Assembly: GCA_035555855.1 (NCBI GenBank)
Contig: DATMGD010000048.1
Location: forward strand, 27,202 to 91,201
Length of the DNA stretch: 64,000 bases
From: Palsa-892 sp035555855
GTDB taxonomy: Bacteria; Pseudomonadota; Alphaproteobacteria; Rhizobiales; Xanthobacteraceae
Reading direction: 5' to 3'
Of the stretch, positions 7,651-15,086 are shown piece after piece. Position numbers and translations under genes: made by a program. The number at the start of each line of letters is the position of its first letter. The stretch's first letter is position 1. The notes under the pieces are model-generated. The model was not told the DNA's origin. It was given only the letters and a program-made list of their open reading frames with translations, and did not search any database.

Positions 7651-7914
7651 ATGGCCTGCTTCGTTTATATCCTTGGCAGCAATGGCAAGGGCGGTATCCG
7701 CACTTACGTCGGCTGGACCCTTGATGTCGATGCGCGGCTTGCCCGGCACAACAATGGCAAGGGGGCACGCTCGACTCGCGGCCGGGTCTGGTTCCTGCTT
7801 TATACCGAGCGGCATCGAACGCGGCGTGCCGCGATGAGCCGCGAATGGTATCTCAAACGCGATCGCGCTTTTCGCAAACGCTTGCGGCAGGAATTTGAGT
7901 CGAGAATTTCTTGA
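7651..7914 (+). CDS. GIY-YIG nuclease domain protein (UPF0213/YhbQ type)
   Basis: An 87-residue single-domain GIY-YIG protein. The signature is spread over FVYILGSNGKGGIRTYVGWT, followed by DVDARLARHNNGKGARSTRG, with the catalytic Arg after D-V-D-A and a conserved Glu in SREWYLKRD. Stand-alone members of this family cut branched or damaged DNA in some bacteria; the role of this one is unknown. ATG at 7651 is preceded by AAGGAA and fits the family N-terminus (F-V-Y-I-L). An earlier in-frame ATG would overlap the hybrid kinase gene. A strong terminator follows. Confidence 0.88.
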   Translation: MACFVYILGSNGKGGIRTYVGWTLDVDARLARHNNGKGARSTRGRVWFLLYTERHRTRRAAMSREWYLKRDRAFRKRLRQEFESRIS

Positions 7915-7935
7915 GAATAAAGATCGGGCAAATAG

Positions 7936-7962
7936 AAACCCCGGGCATTGCCCGGGGTTTTT
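7936..7962 (+). terminator. Rho-independent terminator
   Basis: An 11-bp stem (7936-7946 with 7950-7960, AAACCCCGGGC), a 3-base loop and a T run at 7958-7962. It ends the GIY-YIG gene. The stem is symmetric enough to serve the convergent BA14K gene as well. Confidence 0.88.
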
Positions 7963-7979
7963 GATGAATTTGTCTTCGG

Positions 7980-8390
7980 TTACGGGCAGGGGTGGCGATA
8001 GCCGTCGTAGCCGAGATAGGTGCCGCTGCGCGGATCGTAGGATTTGAACCGCGACATGCAGTAGGCGACCGCGTCACCGCCGCCGCCATAATAGCCATAA
8101 CCCGGCCCCGGGCCGTAGACAGGCGCGGGCGCATAGGGACCGCCGTACGGTCCGTCGTAATAATACGGACGCGAGTTGGCAATTGCGCTGCCGATAAGAG
8201 CGCCGCCGAGCACACCTGCGGCGATACCCCAGCCGCAGCCGCGGCAGCGGACGTTCTCAACGGGTGCGGAAACGGAATTGTTCGACACCGCGCCGGCCGC
8301 AATCGGCATTGCCGAGGCCGGGGCGGCCGTCAAAGCGGCGCCGCCGGACATGAGAGTTGCCGCCGCCAGGGAAAGCAATTGTTTTCTCAT
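7980..8390 (-). CDS. BA14K family protein
   Basis: A 136-residue exported protein. It has a signal peptide (residues 1 to about 27, ending ASAMP), a glycine-zipper-like segment (GWGIAAGVLGGALIGSAIA), a Pro/Tyr/Gly-rich stretch (about 75-105) and the BA14K motif at the C-terminus (YCMSRFKSYDPRSGTYLGYD, ending RHPCP). BA14K was first described as a Brucella immunoreactive protein with lectin-like properties, and homologues abound in Hyphomicrobiales. GGAGAAG before the ATG supports the start. It stands alone on the minus strand, convergent with the GIY-YIG gene. Confidence 0.9.
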   Translation of the reverse strand: MRKQLLSLAAATLMSGGAALTAAPASAMPIAAGAVSNNSVSAPVENVRCRGCGWGIAAGVLGGALIGSAIANSRPYYYDGPYGGPYAPAPVYGPGPGYGYYGGGGDAVAYCMSRFKSYDPRSGTYLGYDGYRHPCP

Positions 8391-8517
8391 TTAGTCTTCT
8401 CCGTAAATTTACCCCCGCCGGATATTGCCAAAATTCCAAGCAGGCGTCACGCGTTGTCACATTACAGTTGCGTAACCAGCTAAGTTTTCACCGGCTCCGC
8501 CGTTGGTTAGCGCGAGG

Positions 8518-9183
8518 TTAGAATTTATAGTTCACACCGGCGCGCACGATATTTTCGTTGAACTTCACGTTGCTGCCGCAAGCTGCGCAGTTGAGCTTGC
8601 CGAGATCGACGTAAAGGTACTCGGCCTTGACCGTCCAGTTCGGCGTGAAGGCGTATTCAAGACCGCCGCCCACTGTCCAGCCAAGCTTTGTCGCGTCATC
8701 GGAAAGCCCGGTGCCCGGCAGATTCGCTTTGACGTTGCCGTAGGCCGCGCCGCCCGTCACGTAAGGCATGAAGCGGTCGGCCGCATAGCCAAGACGCAGC
8801 CGTGTCGTGCCGAGCCAGTCGCTGCTGGTGCGGCATAGACCGGCGCCGAGCGCGCAGACCGACGTTCCCTTGGCATTGTTCCAGTCGAAATCGCTTTCGA
8901 CACCGAACACTGTCGAACCCCATTGGTAGTTGTAGCCGATGGTGCCGCCGAGCAGCGCGCCTTCCGGGGAAGTATTGCTGCCGTCGGCTGAAAAGCGCGA
9001 ATTGCCCCAGCCATAGCCGCCGTTGATACCGGCGTAGAAGCCGGTCCAGTCATAAGCGCGATACTCCGGCGCCTTGACCGGATATGCCGCTCGCGGGGCG
9101 GGGCGTGCGATGTCGGCGGCGTTTGCTACCGGCGCCAATCCAAGACCCGCAAGGGCAGTAGCGAGGATGAGAATTTTCTTCAT
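8518..9183 (-). CDS. outer membrane beta-barrel protein (Omp31/OmpA-like porin family)
   Basis: A 221-residue protein with a signal peptide (KKILILATALAGLGLAPVANA), then a linker (DIARPAPRAAYPVKAPEY) and an eight-strand-type barrel with the family markers YDWTGFYAGINGGYGWG, GYNYQWGSTVFGVESDFDW, RLRLGYAADRFMPYVTGG and a terminal aromatic (GVNYKF). It is related to Omp31/RopB-like surface proteins of Hyphomicrobiales. Two cysteine pairs (CALGAGLC and CAAC) are unusual for such a barrel. ATG at 9183 has GGAG 6 bases upstream and gives a proper signal peptide; earlier ATGs do not. Confidence 0.92.
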   Translation of the reverse strand: MKKILILATALAGLGLAPVANAADIARPAPRAAYPVKAPEYRAYDWTGFYAGINGGYGWGNSRFSADGSNTSPEGALLGGTIGYNYQWGSTVFGVESDFDWNNAKGTSVCALGAGLCRTSSDWLGTTRLRLGYAADRFMPYVTGGAAYGNVKANLPGTGLSDDATKLGWTVGGGLEYAFTPNWTVKAEYLYVDLGKLNCAACGSNVKFNENIVRAGVNYKF

Positions 9184-9288
9184 CGGAAACTCCATCACTT
9201 CCTCATTTAAATTCCGCTGCCGAGATAGTGTGGCTTTGGGGCTCTGCAAGGTTGTAAAGTTGGCAACAATCCGGCGTTTCTGCGCCGG

Positions 9289-9669
9289 TTATTCCGCAAT
9301 CACGTCGACAACACGGCTCGTGGCCGGATCCACCAGCACAAGGCGGTTGTTGACGTAGACGTAGCGGTAGCGCCGCAACTCCGGCATCTCGATATAGGCG
9401 TCTTCCGGGAAGTCGGAGACGACGACTTCGCGCGGTACCGGCGCGCCAACCTCATAGCGAACGGCCGGGCCGGGCGCAGGCACAACCACAGGCCCCGGCG
9501 CGACGCGCCGCTCCTCGGTGATTGTGCGATAAATCACCGTGCGCTGTTCAGGGTTCAGAACCGACGGCCCGCGCGTCTCGGTGGTCGTGGTGATGGTGGT
9601 TTGGGCGATGGCGCTTGCCGGCAGTAGGACGAGCGCCAAGGCGGTGGAATAACGAACAAGTTTTTGCAT
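9289..9669 (-). CDS. DUF1236 domain protein, periplasmic
   Basis: A 126-residue protein with a signal peptide (ending ASAIAQ), a Thr-rich stretch, and a DUF1236-type C-terminus (PREVVVSDFPEDAYIEMPEL, then RRYRYVYVNNRLVLVDPATS and RVVDVIAE). DUF1236 is a short domain of Hyphomicrobiales envelope proteins without known activity. A perfect EcfG promoter (9704-9729) ends 35 bases before the start, so I infer induction in the general stress response. Confidence 0.85.
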   Translation of the reverse strand: MQKLVRYSTALALVLLPASAIAQTTITTTTETRGPSVLNPEQRTVIYRTITEERRVAPGPVVVPAPGPAVRYEVGAPVPREVVVSDFPEDAYIEMPELRRYRYVYVNNRLVLVDPATSRVVDVIAE

Positions 9670-9703
9670 GCCGCTCCCTCGTCTTTTTTGGGTGTCGCCC
9701 GAT

Positions 9704-9729
9704 AACGCGAAGGGGAGTGCAGTAGTTCC
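9704..9729 (-). promoter_or_regulatory. EcfG promoter of the DUF1236 gene
   Basis: The minus strand reads GGAAC (9729-9725), 17 bases, CGTT (9707-9704), an exact consensus match placed correctly for the gene starting at 9669. Confidence 0.75.
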
Positions 9730-9925
9730 TGTAAAAATTGATCCTTAAAAGCCGGTCCTATTAGGTGGCGGCGCCTGCGGCGTTTTCACACACATATATG
9801 GCCGTTAACTTGCCCGCTTGTAATTCCCATAATTCTGGTGCGGAATTGCCGCTCACGCTCGGACCTGGCGCCTGCCGGCGCCGCGGCCGAGCGTCAAAAA
9901 ATGCGCCAGCAAGGAGGTCGCAACT

Positions 9926-10321
9926 ATGAATACTCGTTTGATTGTTTCAGCATGTGCTGCCGTCGCGATCGGTTTCGCATTCACTGTTTCGACTCCCGCG
10001 CAGGCGCAGGACGCCAAGGCTTGCGGCAAGCAGTGGAGCGCGATGACCAAGGACCAGAAAAAAGGTCTGAAGAAAAAATCTTATGTGGCCGATTGCGTCG
10101 CCAAGGGAACGAGCGCAGCGCCCGCAACGGCGCCTGCCGCTGCCCCCAAGGCCGGCGGCACTGCGACAGGCAAGCCGGGCCGCGCGGCGATGATCGCGCG
10201 CGAGCGCGCTTGCGGCAAGGAATGGCGCGAGCAGAAAGCGGCGGGCCGCATTCCGGCCGGCCAGAAGTGGCCGCAGTACTGGAGCGATTGCAACAAGCGC
10301 ATGAAGGCGCAAGGAATGTAA
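9926..10321 (+). CDS. periplasmic protein with two Cys-Trp repeats
   Basis: A 131-residue exported protein of no firm family. The signal peptide ends in AQAQ (residue 28). The mature part holds two related units: ACGKQWSAMTKDQ .. YVADC (about 32-57) and ACGKEWREQKAAG .. QYWSDC (about 93-123), joined by an Ala/Pro/Lys linker. Each unit has one Cys near the start and one near the end, so one disulfide per unit is likely in the periplasm. The pattern loosely recalls PsiF-type repeats but the match is not convincing. The ATG follows an AAGGAGG ribosome-binding site. A terminator follows directly. Confidence 0.8.
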   Translation: MNTRLIVSACAAVAIGFAFTVSTPAQAQDAKACGKQWSAMTKDQKKGLKKKSYVADCVAKGTSAAPATAPAAAPKAGGTATGKPGRAAMIARERACGKEWREQKAAGRIPAGQKWPQYWSDCNKRMKAQGM

Positions 10322-10348
10322 GCAATCTCTGCTTACGGCTTACGAAAC

Positions 10349-10378
10349 AAAGGAGCGGCCATTGCGCCGCTCCTTTTT
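10349..10378 (+). terminator. Rho-independent terminator
   Basis: An 11-bp stem (10349-10359 with 10366-10376, AAAGGAGCGGC) with a 6-base loop and a T run to 10378. It lies between convergent genes and can serve both directions because A's precede the stem. Confidence 0.85.
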
Positions 10379-10391
10379 GTTTGCGCAAAAA

Positions 10392-10736
10392 TTATTTCTT
10401 CAACGCAAGTTTCCCGGTCGGGCTCGCCTGATCGACGGCTTGCGGCAGATACTTCGCGATGACATCGAGCGCCTGATCGACCGGCAGGCCCATGGCGCGC
10501 GCGATCTGTTGCAGCTGTTTGTCGTTCAGCGCCGAGCGCAACTGATCGGAGGTGACCGGCATATTCTTACCCTTGGCGATCCACGAGGCGACCTCCTTGT
10601 CGAGGCCAGCCTGATGCAACTTGTCGAGTACGCCTTGCACGCCGCCAATCTTCTGGAAGGCCTGACCGATCAGCTCCGGATGTTTTTCCAGTTCGCCGAT
10701 CGCTCCCCTGATGATGCTCGTCCAATCGATCGCCAT
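10392..10736 (-). CDS. YidB family protein (DUF937)
   Basis: A 114-residue soluble protein matching the YidB/DUF937 family: an N-terminal helix pair around GVQGVLDKLHQAGLDKEVAS, then WIAKGKNMPVTSDQLRSAL and IARAMGLPVDQALDVIAKYL, PQAVD. YidB proteins are small helical proteins of unknown function. The start has GGGAGATACC just upstream. It is transcribed alone on the minus strand. A GGAAC/CGTT pair upstream has 15-base spacing, which is one short of the consensus, so I do not call a promoter. Confidence 0.88.
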   Translation of the reverse strand: MAIDWTSIIRGAIGELEKHPELIGQAFQKIGGVQGVLDKLHQAGLDKEVASWIAKGKNMPVTSDQLRSALNDKQLQQIARAMGLPVDQALDVIAKYLPQAVDQASPTGKLALKK

Positions 10737-10885
10737 AGGTATCTCCCTCGCAATTTAACAACGCAATTCCGGCGCAACCCGTGCCGGTCCTCGCTATTGT
10801 GCCATGCTGTACCCATAAACAGGCAACCAAAACGCCGCAGAAGTGTTATGTTCCGCATCTAGCTTCTTTGCGGGACGGGGACGCC

Positions 10886-11995
10886 ATGAACAAAGCTAAA
10901 ACGGCGTTGCAGCGCTTCAAGTTGGGCGTTCGGGACGCAAATCCGCTGGATACACCGAGGCGGTTTTGGCGCGGCGCCTCACAGACCGCGACCGTCGGGA
11001 TGTTCCTGATCTTCTTTATCACGGCGCTTTATTTCGCGCGCACGATCCTGTTGCCCATAACGCTGGCGCTGGTGATCGGCACGATGCTGGCGCCGGTCAC
11101 CAAAACAGCCGGGCGTTACGGCATGCCGGCGCCGCTCACTGCGGCGCTTCTGGTGCTCGGCTTTTTTGCCGCGGTTTCGGTCGGCATCATGCTGTCTGCC
11201 GATCCGGTGCGCGAATGGATCGGCAAGGCGCCGCAAATCGGCGAGGCGCTCAAGGGCAAGCTGCACGTGTTCGATGCGCCGCTCGCTGCGCTGAATGAAA
11301 TTCGCCAATCGATCTCGGGCCTCGCGAAGAGCGCCGATCCCACCGTCATCACGGTCGATGTCAGCACCGGAATTTTGCAGCCGGTCGTCTCTGTTTTATC
11401 GCCGGCAATCGGCCAGCTCCTTTTGTTTTTCGGTACGCTGTTCTTCTATCTTTCGGGTCACAACAGCATTCAACAAAGTCTCGTCTCGGTGTTTCGTCAT
11501 CACGATGCGCGGCTGCGCGCGCTGCATACGATACGTGACATCGAGCGCAATCTTGCGAGCTATCTCGGGGTCGTTACCGCAATCAACTTCACCATCGGCG
11601 TGCTCGTCACCGCAGGCGCGTGGGTAATCGGGTTGCCGGCGCCGTTCGCCTGGGGCGTGCTCGCATTCGTCCTGAACTATGTTCCCTATATCGGTCCTGC
11701 GACAACGCTGGTGACGCTGTTTGCCGTCGGGCTCGTCTCGTTTCCGTCATTGAGCTACGCGTTGATCGCGCCGGCCTGCTTCCTCGGTCTTTCGACGCTG
11801 GAGGGTCAGATCGTGACGCCGAGCGTCATCGGCCGCACGCTTACCGTGAACCCGATGATGGTGTTCCTGGCGATCGCCTTCTGGGCCTGGCTATGGGGGC
11901 CGCTCGGCGCGCTCCTGGCAAATCCGCTTCTCATCATGAGCATGGTGGCGTTGAAGCACCTGTTTCCGAAACAGAACGTCACGCTGCCGGAGTGA
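10886..11995 (+). CDS. AI-2E family transporter (YdgG/PerM type)
   Basis: A 369-residue inner-membrane protein with the AI-2E/UPF0118 layout: two to three N-terminal helices (VGMFLIFFITALYFARTILL onward), a soluble middle part (about 120-190), then five helices including the conserved LASYLGVVTAINFTIGVLV, FVLNYVPYIGP and LEGQIVTPSVIGRTLTVNP. Members export varied small molecules or act as Na+/H+ antiporters; the substrate here cannot be inferred. ATG at 10886 is the best start. An earlier in-frame ATG would add an unrelated leader. The 3' end overlaps the convergent hydrolase gene by 17 bases. Confidence 0.92.
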   Translation: MNKAKTALQRFKLGVRDANPLDTPRRFWRGASQTATVGMFLIFFITALYFARTILLPITLALVIGTMLAPVTKTAGRYGMPAPLTAALLVLGFFAAVSVGIMLSADPVREWIGKAPQIGEALKGKLHVFDAPLAALNEIRQSISGLAKSADPTVITVDVSTGILQPVVSVLSPAIGQLLLFFGTLFFYLSGHNSIQQSLVSVFRHHDARLRALHTIRDIERNLASYLGVVTAINFTIGVLVTAGAWVIGLPAPFAWGVLAFVLNYVPYIGPATTLVTLFAVGLVSFPSLSYALIAPACFLGLSTLEGQIVTPSVIGRTLTVNPMMVFLAIAFWAWLWGPLGALLANPLLIMSMVALKHLFPKQNVTLPE

Positions 11996-13199
11996 TCGCG
12001 CGTGTGCGGATCTTGATCTCCGACGTCAGCGTGCGATGGACAGGGCACATATCGGCGATTTCCAGAAGCCGCGCGCGGGTCGCTTCATCTAGGTTTCCTT
12101 CGATCAGGATTTCGCGCTCGATCTGGTCGACCTTGCCTTCCTTCGTCTCGCAATCCTGGCAGTCCGTTGCATAGATGCGATCGTGCGAGAGCTTCACGGT
12201 CGTCCGTTCGAGCGGAATCTTTTTGCGCTCGGCGTAAAGCCGCAACGTCATCGAAGTGCAGGCGCCGAGCGCCGAGAGCAAAAGGTCGTAGGGCGTCGGG
12301 CCGCTGCCCATGCCGCCCATCGCTTCGGGCTCGTCGGCGAGGAAGCGGTGGCGTCCGGCCGTGATTTCCTGCTGGAATTTTCCGCGCCCCGTTTCGGCTA
12401 CGACAACTCCATGCGTTTCGCCGCCGGCCTCGACGGACGGCAATTCGAGATAACGCTCGGCCCATGCGGCGATGACGTTCGCGACATAGGCGGCGTCGGC
12501 TTTTTTGCTGAGGAGATGATCGGCGCCCGCGAGCGAAACGAAACTTTTTGGATGCTTCGCCGTAACGAAAATCTTGGTGGCGTTCTCGATGCCGACGATA
12601 TCGTCCGTCGGCGAGTGGAAGATCAGGAGCGCCTTGCGCAGATTGGCGATGTGATCGGCAAGCTTTTGTTTCTCGATGTCTTCGAGGAAGCTGCGTGCGA
12701 TCCGGAACGGCCGGCCGGCGAGCGAGACCTCGACTTCGCCTTGTTGCTTGATGTCGTCGATCTTGTCGCGAAAGAGATGTGTGACATGCGCGGCTTCAGC
12801 CGGTGCCGAAATCGTGACAACGGCGCGGGCGCTCGCGATCTGTCCGGCTGCGGCGAGCACTGCGGCGCCGCCGAGACTATGGCCGATCAGGAGCGCCGGT
12901 GCACCGATTTCCTTTTCCAGGTGTTTTGCCGCTGCCACGAGATCGGCGACGTTCGAGGAAAAATGCGTATTGGCAAATTCGCCTTCGCTCCCTCCCAGTC
13001 CGGTGAAATCGAAGCGCAGAACGGCGATGCCAAGCTCCGTCAGCCCTTCGGCGATCCGGCGCGCCGCGTGCGTATCCTTCCCGCAAGTAAAGCAATGCGC
13101 GAACAGCGCATAGGCGCGCGGCTTGTCGATGGGCCGGTCGAGCAGGGCGGCGAGCCGCTCGCCCTTGGTGTTGGGAAAATCGAAGCGCTCTGCGGGCAT
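11979..13199 (-). CDS. bifunctional alpha/beta hydrolase - OsmC family fusion
   Basis: A 406-residue fusion. Residues 1 to about 255 form an alpha/beta hydrolase with nucleophile Ser108 in GHSLGG, acid in PTDDIV and His in GADHLL. Residues about 265-400 form an OsmC/Ohr-type domain with the two redox cysteines in LGACTSMTL and ADMCPVH. OsmC-type domains reduce organic hydroperoxides. Joined to an esterase-like domain, the protein may cleave and reduce lipid peroxides, which is inference. The fusion is a recognised architecture in proteobacteria. The next minus-strand gene upstream, an SDR, lies 78 bases away. Confidence 0.92.
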   Translation of the reverse strand: MPAERFDFPNTKGERLAALLDRPIDKPRAYALFAHCFTCGKDTHAARRIAEGLTELGIAVLRFDFTGLGGSEGEFANTHFSSNVADLVAAAKHLEKEIGAPALLIGHSLGGAAVLAAAGQIASARAVVTISAPAEAAHVTHLFRDKIDDIKQQGEVEVSLAGRPFRIARSFLEDIEKQKLADHIANLRKALLIFHSPTDDIVGIENATKIFVTAKHPKSFVSLAGADHLLSKKADAAYVANVIAAWAERYLELPSVEAGGETHGVVVAETGRGKFQQEITAGRHRFLADEPEAMGGMGSGPTPYDLLLSALGACTSMTLRLYAERKKIPLERTTVKLSHDRIYATDCQDCETKEGKVDQIEREILIEGNLDEATRARLLEIADMCPVHRTLTSEIKIRTRAITPAA

Positions 13200-13277
13200 G
13201 ATGATCCTCCGGGCAGTAATTCGGGAGCATCATCGTTGCGTATGGCCAAAGGCGCAACGCCTTCGCGGGAATGTGAT

Positions 13278-14066
13278 CTAATAGAGCCCCGGCGTCGCAC
13301 CGCCGTCGACGGCAATCGCAGTGCCGTGAATATGCGCGCCGCGCTTCGAGCAAAGGAACAACGCGAGTTCGGCGACGTCCTCGGGCTTGGCGATGCGGCT
13401 CAATCCCGTCTTGTCGATCGCGCGTTTGATCGCTTCCTCGCGCGAAATGCCATAGGCCTTGGCGTGGCTTTCCATCAGTTCGAAGAAGCGTTCGGTCTCG
13501 GTCAGGCCGGGATGGATGACATTGACATTCACGCCGTCGCGCTTGCCGAGATCGGCAAGACCCTTGGAGAAATTGGCCAGCGCCGCGTTGACCGCGCCGC
13601 CGATCAGGAACGTCTGCTGCGGCGTGCGCGCGCCGCCGCCGACGATGTTGACGATATTGCCCTTGGCGCTTTTCAGCATCGGCCAGAACAGCCGCGACAG
13701 CCGCACGGCCGCGTAGAATTTCAGCGCGAAGCCGTCGTGCCATTCCTCGTCGTAAAGCTCGAGGAAGTTGCCGGCCCTCGTAGCCCCGGCGCAGTTGACC
13801 AGCACATCGCAGCGCCCGAACCGCGAATGCACGAGTTCGAACAGGCCTTCGCATTTTTCGGTCTGCTTGAGATCGCCGGCATAAGTGACGGCGGGCGGTC
13901 CGCCGGCCTTGCCGATGATCTCCGCGGCTTCCAGCAAGTTCTGCGGCGAGGAGGCGGCGATCACGGTTTGCGCGCCTTCGCGGGCGAAGGCTTTGGCGAT
14001 CGCCCGGCCGATGCCGCGGCTTCCGCCGGTGACGACGACGATCTTGTGTTCGAACTCCCGGCTCAT
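13278..14066 (-). CDS. SDR family protein lacking the catalytic Tyr and Lys
   Basis: A 262-residue short-chain dehydrogenase/reductase fold. The cofactor motif is intact (TGGSRGIG at 13-20; NCAG at 91-94), as is the C-terminal GGATPGLY. The active-site block is altered. Where YxxxK is expected the sequence reads GGAVN (156-160), and the preceding Ser position is Gly (IVGGGART). Ordinary hydride transfer therefore looks impaired. Related SDRs with the same GGAVN block are known to me as a subfamily, so this is probably not a recent mutation. It may bind NAD(P) without standard catalysis. The oxygenase-like gene lies 15 bases from its end, upstream on the same strand is that gene's stop. Confidence 0.85.
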   Translation of the reverse strand: MSREFEHKIVVVTGGSRGIGRAIAKAFAREGAQTVIAASSPQNLLEAAEIIGKAGGPPAVTYAGDLKQTEKCEGLFELVHSRFGRCDVLVNCAGATRAGNFLELYDEEWHDGFALKFYAAVRLSRLFWPMLKSAKGNIVNIVGGGARTPQQTFLIGGAVNAALANFSKGLADLGKRDGVNVNVIHPGLTETERFFELMESHAKAYGISREEAIKRAIDKTGLSRIAKPEDVAELALFLCSKRGAHIHGTAIAVDGGATPGLY

Positions 14067-14081
14067 CCGCTTGCGCCGCGC

Positions 14082-14861
14082 TTACTGCCGCGCGACGCTG
14101 CGAACCTCATTCAGCACAAAATTGCCGAAGCGCTTGCCGCGATTGCGGAACACCTGCAACGGCGTCTTGTCGACGAAATAGGTCAGCAGGATCGAGTCGC
14201 GCGTCTTTACTTCCGGCCCGACCGTGTCCACCGAGTGATAGGTGTCCTTGTCGACGGCGAAGGCGTAGCCGGTGTTCGGCGAGAACGACATCTGCGCGGC
14301 CTTGCGGTACGAGTTGTCGTCGTTCTTGGCGTTGAACACCGTGCCGACGTGATTGATCGACTCGTCGCGCGGCAGGTACAGCTGGATCGTCATGCCCTTC
14401 CAGTGCGTGTCGGGATGGACGCCGATTTTGTAGCCCGGAACGTCGCGCGTCAGGATCGGGATCGGATACATGCCGATGCGGTCGTAATTTTCGCCGTGAC
14501 GGCGCTGTAGTCCGGGCGCGAGCTTGCGGATGAACGCATCGCGCACCTTGTTCGCGCACAGCGCCTTGCCGACGAGATTCCACAGATCGCGCTTTTCCTG
14601 CGGCAGGTGGCGGATGTATTCGGGGAAGAGATCGATCTTCACGCGGGTGCCGCCGCCGTTCATCGTGCGCGTCGACTTGGTGCGGCCCGACATCGCGCGA
14701 TAGTCGTCGGCGACCGGCATCAGCTCCATCATCCGCGCGTAGGTGTCGGGGGGAAAGACATTCTTCAGCTCGAGATGAAAGAACGGCTGCTGATCGACAT
14801 GCGCATTGTCGATGGCGTTCGCGACGTGATCGATCACTCGGTTCAGTTCGGCTTTGTCCAT
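14082..14861 (-). CDS. putative 2OG-Fe(II) dioxygenase
   Basis: A 259-residue protein with a plausible 2-oxoglutarate/Fe(II) oxygenase core. HPD (His149, Asp151) supplies the H-x-D pair, YHS (His209) the distal ligand, and Arg221 in KTRDSILLTYF could bind 2-oxoglutarate. IQLYLP and GYAFAVDKDTYHSV fit the double-stranded beta-helix strands. The ATG at 14861 gives a compact protein; the reading frame is open further upstream but that stretch is Arg/Ser-rich and has no family character. The SDR starts 15 bases downstream, suggesting a two-gene operon. The substrate is unknown. Related genes often modify small molecules or sugars; nothing here decides. Confidence 0.65.
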   Translation of the reverse strand: MDKAELNRVIDHVANAIDNAHVDQQPFFHLELKNVFPPDTYARMMELMPVADDYRAMSGRTKSTRTMNGGGTRVKIDLFPEYIRHLPQEKRDLWNLVGKALCANKVRDAFIRKLAPGLQRRHGENYDRIGMYPIPILTRDVPGYKIGVHPDTHWKGMTIQLYLPRDESINHVGTVFNAKNDDNSYRKAAQMSFSPNTGYAFAVDKDTYHSVDTVGPEVKTRDSILLTYFVDKTPLQVFRNRGKRFGNFVLNEVRSVARQ

Positions 14862-15086
14862 GTCTGTAATCCGGCGCTTCGCTGCGGAAGGGTTGCCGGA
14901 ATCACTAATGGAGCCGCTAGCGCCGCGCAAGGCTTTCGAATGCGCTGTGGAACTGACGGTTTTCGAATGATTCCAGCGTGTTGCGCCGAAGTCCGGCGCT
15001 GCTAAACTGGCCGCAACTGAGAAACCAAGAATACTGCCGGTCGTCGAGCGCGAAATGCGGCTCCGCCACGGCAGGAAAGGAGCGCC

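Noticed and set aside
10831..10854. GGAAC and CGTT before the yidB-like gene (minus strand)
   Set aside because: The spacing is 15 bases, one short of the EcfG range, so I do not call a promoter.
12183..14510. A 775-codon plus-strand open frame opposite the hydrolase and SDR genes
   Set aside because: It is an antisense shadow caused by high GC. Its composition is low-complexity and the minus-strand frames have clear families.
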